From Favolaschia claudopus (taxonomy: Eukaryota; Basidiomycota; Agaricomycetes; Agaricales; Mycenaceae): a DNA stretch of 64,000 bases. Where the stretch lies: the NCBI GenBank assembly GCA_037176885.1, contig JAWWNJ010000006.1, positions 682,001 through 746,000 on the forward strand. Reading direction: 5' to 3'. The position numbers were made by a program, and so were the translations under genes. Each line of letters begins with the position of its first letter. Positions within the stretch are counted from its first letter, which is position 1. This document shows positions 58,345-64,000 of this stretch, piece by piece. The notes under the pieces are model-generated. The model saw only the letters and a program-made list of their open reading frames with translations, did not search any database and was not told where the DNA came from.

Positions 58345-60119
58345 GGTGAAGGTAAGGATGAGGAGGAGATTGAACTGCGTGCCCAGCTCTATCTGTCGTA
58401 TATCGGCACGCAGCTTACTTTGGAAATGTTCATTCTTCCATCGTTCTACTGTCGAACTAGTGTGCGAAAGTCGAAAGCAAGACTTCTCGCACACGTTCCG
58501 GTGTCTTTTATCCTATGAGCCGACAGGATCCATCTGTCACTTAAGCTGACCGTTTTTATGCGATTTATCGACTTGCCCTTCATTCGTTCGCTTGCCAGTG
58601 GATTCAGTCAACAATCAAAAGTTTCGTGGCAGAACGCTAGGGTCAGGAAGAACCAGCCGCTCAGCCGATGCCCATGGAAGAATGATGCTCATATACAAGC
58701 GTCCTTCCATGCAGCACAATAAAGTTCAGGCCGCAAGTCTGGCGCAAGAATGAGATCATTGACCTAGAGCTGGCGAGTCGTGGCGACTGGCTGGAAATGT
58801 ACCTTGAGGCTTAGAGTGATGGTTTTATGATTGTGACGCTGAATCTCCATATTCATATCCAGAGGTACAATTCCAGACCACAAATGCTGAAGAGCTGCAC
58901 ACTGTCAACAGCGCGGATCGTGGCGGTGGTCAAGAGCAGGATGTGACTCGGAAGTTCCGGGCCGATCTCGTAACCCGCCATCTGATTCAGGACCAAGACC
59001 GACGGGGCGGGCGGGCGCACAAAAGCAACATAACTACAGTGCGGGTCAAATATGAAGCGTCGGCAGGATCGGTGAGCCTGGCACGAACTGCTCCCAAGTT
59101 GCGAATACTTATTACTTATCATTGAGTTGATCAAAATTTGATCAAAATGTTACATAAACTTTGGTAAGTAGATGACTTCGTGATTTTGCAAAGCGGAAAT
59201 TCAGAATCCGTAGGGGCTACAGGTATGCGATGGACAGTCAGTATCTCTCCACTTTTTTATCATCAGCACTGAGGAGAACGTCTACAAACAGTGGCGCTCG
59301 GTCCCATCCGACACATCATTGATTAAGTGATCGGCTCGGGTTCAACATCGCGATGCAAGTTGAATGTTCAGAATGCAGACAGCTGATGGCAAGGAGCAAA
59401 AACGGGAAACATGTTGGCATCTTGCAGATTCGTCAACCTTGACGAAGCCAACAAATTGGTTCAAAGGCGGTGAATCGTTAGCCTATTCTCGTTTTCCTTT
59501 TTGTGAGTGCGTTTTGTTGAACTTCTTGAGAACATTCTATTTAGCGACTGAGACGCACGAGTTGTCTTCAGCAGCTCACCTCAAAGCTTTGCAATCAGAG
59601 AAATCCGAACGACTCGCACCCGAAGACGTGAATTTCAAGCGGAATGGTTCATTATTGCGCATTTTCGAAGCATTCGTACACTAGCTGCGTTGAAAAAATC
59701 TCAATGCTTGATGGTCTGAGATGACCAATTAGAGGAATTCATTTCCGTTTCTGCACCACAGGATCCACTCTCCACAGCTGAACTCTGACTGTTCCTTGCA
59801 ATTTTTTATTAGGCTTGCATGCCAGAGGATGGAACTTGGCAGTGGGATGGACAGAGCGATCTCTTCAATTCCAGCAGTTGTAACCACCAGAGCGAAGTGC
59901 AGGTCATCTTCGTGAAAACGTGCGGTATCGCATTAACAAGCACTAACCTTGACGACGTGAAGTTGCGGAGAACAATGTTCGTGACTAAGCCGAGGGTCGC
60001 CCGAGACGGAGCTCCGCCCACTGCCGGGCCATACGGGTATAACATCGAGTCACGCTTCGACTGGTATTTTAACGCTGCAACTTGCGACCTCGACAACTTT
60101 GAAGCTCTGTGAATCCTTC
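58345..60119. other. Intergenic, 1.8 kb without a recognised gene
   Basis: Open frames at 58853-59134 (minus), 59364-59684 (plus) and 59819-60112 (plus) show no conserved sequence and no matching introns. It holds the promoters of the two flanking genes. Confidence 0.4.
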
Positions 60120-61224
60120 ATGTCAAACTACCCTCCCGATCCATACGTCCAAGCAAAACTCACCAGAACGGAGGCGGAGGCGTATTTGCAAAGACTCCGA
60201 CTGCCGTCGTCACTGCTGGATTCTGCGCCGTCTCTTTCGCTCCTATCCACCTTGTTCTTGTCTCATCTGGAGTGGATACCCAAGGATACATCTCCCTTAC
60301 ACGTCCCAGAGGCACAATGGAAAGGACCGTCGACGCCGATTAAATTAAGCAGCGCATTTACCAACATGCCTCTCGGTGCCTCCGCATACGATCGTATCAT
60401 TCACGAAAGCAAGGGCGCGTTTTGCTTCTCGATTAATGCAACATTCGCCGGTTTTCTTCGCTACTTTGGGTTCACGATCTCGGAGCTGGTCGGCCGTTCA
60501 TTCAAGTCGCTTGGAAATGATCCTACGGTGCATCCTGATGGCTGGAGGTGGGGAACGCTCACTCACCAGCTGTTGGTTGCTGGGTGGCCAGAAAGTCCAG
60601 ACAGATACCTGATCGATGGTGCCTGGGGCCCCGGAAATCTAGCTAAACCGTTTGTCTCTTCCCTTTTACTCGCCGGTAAATTCTGATGCATTTTTTTCCA
60701 GGATAAAGCTGACCACTGATCCAGAAGGCGAGACCATCTTGGGGTTGAATGACTTCGAGGCGTATCGCCTGGTTTACGAAATTCTTCCGCTGTCCCCGAA
60801 CATGACGCCTCCCGTCGATAATATCCCTGGGTACACACTCTATCGTCGTTTTGGCCCCGTGGGCACGCCGCATACTCTCCCAATCAGCGCCGACTCGCCT
60901 GGGTATTGGTCACCACTATTCCACTGCTTCCTCGTGTCTGTGCCGATAGCGGACTTCATGCTGTACCATCACTTCTCAGCGTCGCATGAATTAGCGGCGT
61001 TTTCAGCGTTCTGGCTCATCACACGCATCATCCCGGGGTCTGGTGGCGCGCGTCGCTCTATGATGTACGCGGAGAAAGAGGGCCAGGGTAAACGGGCAAA
61101 GGTATATACGACAGGTGGGTTTGAGGGACGAGGAAGCGAAGAAGGACGCGATGTTGAATGGGTGGACATGGAAACAGGGCCAGTGAAGGAGTATCTCACA
61201 CGGGAATTCGGTTTTAAATTCTGA
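60120..61224 (+). CDS. Arylamine N-acetyltransferase-like protein
   Basis: Exons 60120-60649 and 60702-61224 give about 350 residues. The NAT catalytic triad is visible: Cys in ESKGAFCFSINATFAGFLRY, His in LTHQLLVAGWP and Asp in YLIDGAWGPG. These enzymes move acetyl or related acyl groups from CoA to aromatic amines. Fungal members detoxify plant or soil amines. The start MSNYPPDPYVQAKL follows the family pattern. Cytosolic by lack of a signal peptide. Confidence 0.85.
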
Positions 61225-61637
61225 ACGGATAAAATTTAGAAGGAATTCCTACCTGTTCACCACATGAAAAGACGCATCTCGGTTTGTCAAAAAATGGGCT
61301 TTAGCCGTAATTGAGCATCTTTTCAAGACGCTATAGGGATCAAATCAGAGGCCGGGATTTGCAAGTGTTATAATTTTGTTTCGCAATCTTCCGAAAGAAT
61401 TGCGTGCCATCGGGGTCCGTGCTGGTCCGTGTAAATTTCATCAAGGCATTGCACAGAAAATGCCGTCAAGTGTTCAACATTAGGTGCAGATCGTGAGGAT
61501 ACTCAATCATGGCTGTCATTTTTGCTCGATTCGTCTCCCGTGAACTGGAGCAAGGGAAAGGATCGGGGGTCGACAGTGAGGTGTCATTTTACGAGGCGTA
61601 AAGTATCAACCTGCAGGCCACATTGATTTCACGACAT

Positions 61638-61960
61638 CTATTGCATTCTGATATGTAAAGTGGCAGAAACAATGCTGGGAACGGAGTTGAACATTGTCGC
61701 CGGTGGCGGAATGCCCAAATCAGAGGAGCGGATGACAGGACCTTCGCGGATGGAGTGACGGCAGATTTCATTTGCAAGAGCGGGGTCCGAGTCTCCGAGA
61801 AGGTCGAGAGAAAGTACGGTTTTCACGATGGGCATCCAAGTTTCCTCCGAAGTTCGATAAACATCTTGTATGCAGGAGCACCTCCGCCTCGGATGCTGAA
61901 ATCTAAGCAGTGATATCCAAGTTTTGATCCTGAATCTGGTCAAAATATTGGGGTTCATCT
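61638..61960 (-). pseudogene. Possible alpha/beta-hydrolase remnant
   Basis: Near 61831-61853 the minus strand reads SEETWMPIVKTVLSL, close to HKETWMPTIDTLFAL of the hydrolase at 12927-14266. Sequence on both sides does not continue the fold in any frame I could join; no nucleophile motif is present. Probably a decayed fragment; it could also be chance. Confidence 0.35.
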
Positions 61961-62420
61961 TGAATCCACCGCCGAATAGTTATAGGGTGAACTCACCAGA
62001 CTTGGCCACAGGCCCCTGGATTGGTTGAGCTGCAATTGAGCGAAAGATAATATGCAAAGGTCTGAAGTCGCTCCTATGCTAGACTCGAAGAGGGAAGTTC
62101 CAGTGGTTTTGTCGCCTTCGAGTCGAACTTTGAAAGGCATCTGAAATCTGAATTGAATTTGAATCTTGACCGAGTGTGGAGGGGATCTTGAGGGGATCTC
62201 CAATCCTGAGCTCCATAACATGAAAGGGAGCCCAGAGACAGGGAAAACAAGGTGAGAAGATGTAGTGTTGTCGCTGTTGGGCCTGGATTGACCACGGAGC
62301 AGCCGTGTCAAAACAAAGTCACGGCGAGGTTGAAGTTGAACACGGCAACCGGCCCGGTGTTTGTTGAATCAACACGTCAGAGGCAAACACTGCCAGATCA
62401 AGCTATCGAAAAATTTTATC
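61961..62420. other. Intergenic, TSR2 promoter
   Basis: No conserved coding sequence. A minus-strand frame containing MPFKVRLEGDKTTG is unassigned and might belong to the hydrolase remnant. Confidence 0.3.
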
Positions 62421-63008
62421 ATGAACGACTCCGCCCAGCCTACTGCCAGCGCTGCGCCGCCGCCCTCCTCCGTACTTTTCGCGCGGGGTGTGATAGCGCG
62501 CCTTGCAACTTGGGACACCCTCCGACTTGCTGTACAGGAGGGCTGGGGCGGTTCCGGCGCATCGCAAAAACGAACTTGGCTCGCGTCCGTTATCGTCGAC
62601 GCTTTTGAAGAGACTGTTCCAACACCAGACGACCAATACGTCGAGGAAATCCTTGTTCAGGTTCTTGCGGATGAATTTGACACCGATCTCGAGGATGGGA
62701 GCGCGGAAGCCGTAGCAGTCGATGTTGTACGATTATGGGAGGACACCCGCCTCGGACGCGACGAGCTGGTTCTTAGATTCGAATCGAAGGCCGATAGCAT
62801 GCATGGGAAGCGTGCAGTTGCGCAGGAAATTCCGAATAATGATGCGGATGAGTGGGAGGACGAGGAGGGGGACGAAGATGAGGATGAGGATGCTATGGAC
62901 GAAGAGGAAGAGGTTCCAAAGCTGATGGAGCCCCGGCAACGGGATGGGCCAGAGATTGACGAAGATGGTTTTACGCTGGTGAAGGGGAAGGGCACAAGTC
63001 ACAGATGA
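62421..63008 (+). CDS. TSR2: Pre-rRNA processing protein Tsr2
   Basis: A single exon encodes 195 residues. The Tsr2 domain is clear: FARGVIARLATWDTLRLAVQ, EGWGG, KRTWLASVIVDAFEE, YVEEILVQVLADEFDTDLED and VAVDVVRLWED. An acidic tail (DEWEDEEGDEDEDEDAMDEE) and FTLVKGKG end follow. Tsr2 escorts ribosomal protein eS26 to pre-40S particles. The start at 62421 is preferred to the upstream in-frame TTG. It is one of the few intronless genes here. Confidence 0.92.
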   Translation: MNDSAQPTASAAPPPSSVLFARGVIARLATWDTLRLAVQEGWGGSGASQKRTWLASVIVDAFEETVPTPDDQYVEEILVQVLADEFDTDLEDGSAEAVAVDVVRLWEDTRLGRDELVLRFESKADSMHGKRAVAQEIPNNDADEWEDEEGDEDEDEDAMDEEEEVPKLMEPRQRDGPEIDEDGFTLVKGKGTSHR

Positions 63009-63282
63009 TCGTGCGTTTGTTGATACATTTTGCGTCACAAAACTAATTTCTTTCAGTTTGTAATATTTCATGCAAAATTTTACGCGCTGTACTATATGTA
63101 TTAGATTGGGTCAATGGGTTACAGACTTTATTTTGGCAAAAAGACTCCGTGTGGTTATCTCAATTCGTTGAGCGTTCGACTTGTCATATTCGTCTGATTT
63201 TGTCTATGCTCATGGGAGACAGTCGTGTATTGGATTTAAGTTGGAGCCCAATACATCGGAATCCAATTGTACATGGTTGACT

Positions 63283-64000
63283 TCAGACCGCGATCCCGCC
63301 CACGACTCGGTGATAAATAGCATCTATCACGAAACCCCCCAGAATGATTTCGCCGACGAGCGGTGTTAACAGGAAAAATTCTTTGCAGCCGGAAGGTGAA
63401 TCGATGTCGGTGTGGAGCAAAGTCGACAGCAAGAGGACGCCTGCGGCTGCAACGCCGACATAGAAGGGAGTTCCCTGGCTATTCAACATGCCTCCGTAAA
63501 TCAGGAGGCCGAGAAAGCCCAACGCAGTCGCTGTGCAAATCGCGACCGTATAATCGCCACAGAAAAGAGCCGGCGAGTGAATACCAATTCTCTTGTCGTC
63601 GATCTTATCCTAATGCTAAAATCAGCTATGCACGAACCCTGAAAGCAAGCCGACCTACTTGGTGCTGGTAAACGGTTTCATAGGTAATTGTCCAAAGGCA
63701 GGTACAACAATAAATTGGACCTAAAATATGCCACGGTACTGAACCATCCTGGCTCAGATCGGCCCAACCCATGAAGATGCCAACGTTGAACATGAGTCCC
63801 TAGTGACCAGATGAGTTTTTCGAACTCGGTCAAAAATGTTCAATCTCTTACTAATGGAATGGGCGCAAGATTTGTCCAGCGCTTTCGCCATGTCAGCATC
63901 GGTCAGTAGGTACATCTTCTTTCGAATCATACCTTGCAGGTCGGATAAATTATATACAATGGCCATACTGTCATAGACACGAATAGACTATTCTCTTCGT
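63283..64000 (-). CDS. UbiA-family prenyltransferase, 3' part (partial)
   Basis: Integral membrane enzyme that attaches a prenyl chain to an aromatic acceptor. The visible 3' exons read WPLYIIYPTCKRWTNLAPIP, LGLMFNVGIFMGWADLSQDG, WTITYETVYQHQDKIDDKRI (second Asp-rich motif DKIDD), ALFCGDYTVAICTATALGFL and end VIDAIYHRVVGGIAV at 63283. The first visible exon is 63933-63967; the 5' half, with the first Asp motif, is outside the window. After the Asp motif it has IGIHSPAL where Coq2-type enzymes usually have GVKSTAL, so it may belong to a secondary-metabolite branch (inference). Confidence 0.82.

Noticed and set aside
59819..60112. 97-codon frame just before the N-acetyltransferase
   Set aside because: Overlaps the expected promoter, no family sequence, no intron linking it to the downstream gene.
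1..64000. CRISPR arrays, bacterial operons, tRNA and rRNA genes
   Set aside because: The sequence is fungal; no regular spaced repeats, cloverleaf-like A/B boxes or rRNA segments were seen by eye. A tRNA scan would settle the tRNA question.

Overview
The window is nuclear DNA of a filamentous basidiomycete, most likely an Agaricomycete. Genes sit on both strands close together and nearly all are cut by many 45-60 bp introns with GTNNGT donors, CTGAC/CTAAC-like branch sites and YAG acceptors. Several families are typical of mushroom-forming fungi: Tsp2-type tetraspanin, a DUF6534 membrane protein, agaric-type P450s and a very large ankyrin protein. Gene models below were built by hand: exons were joined only where phase and family sequence agreed.

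Left part (0-34 kb): 3' end of a MAU2/Scc4-like cohesin loader (+), a Tsp2 tetraspanin (+), a MITE, a 17-exon neutral ceramidase (-), a cytochrome P450 (-), RSA3 (-) and ADE2 (+) sharing a 142 bp divergent promoter, an alpha/beta-hydrolase (-), an ankyrin-repeat protein of about 1,856 residues (-), a beta-lactamase-like serine hydrolase with a probable frameshift (-), a secreted GH3 glycosidase (-), calcipressin (+) and a multi-BRCT Dpb11/TopBP1 homologue (-).

Middle (34-46.5 kb): three tandem, same-strand copies of an uncharacterised gene family. Only the middle copy (36.9-38.3 kb) reads intact; the left copy has one frameshift and the right copy several. A GH2 beta-mannosidase (-) follows. 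Its upstream side abuts a 2.9 kb element with 125 bp inverted repeats and a TGA duplication, which holds two smaller MITEs of different types.

Right part (46.5-64 kb): a secreted GH3 enzyme with a PA14-like insert (+), a two-exon gene of unknown function (+), a second P450 that shares unusual microexons with the first (-), an unassigned ORF (-), a C2H2 zinc-finger gene (+), a DUF6534 membrane protein (-), an arylamine N-acetyltransferase-like gene (+), a hydrolase remnant (-), TSR2 (+) and a UbiA-type prenyltransferase running off the right edge (-).

Functionally the window mixes housekeeping genes (cohesin loading, purine synthesis, ribosome assembly, replication checkpoint, calcineurin control) with accessory ones (three glycoside hydrolases within 26 kb, two related P450s, acetyl- and prenyltransferases). 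Mobile elements and broken gene copies concentrate at 34-46.5 kb. No rRNA, tRNA or CRISPR array was seen.
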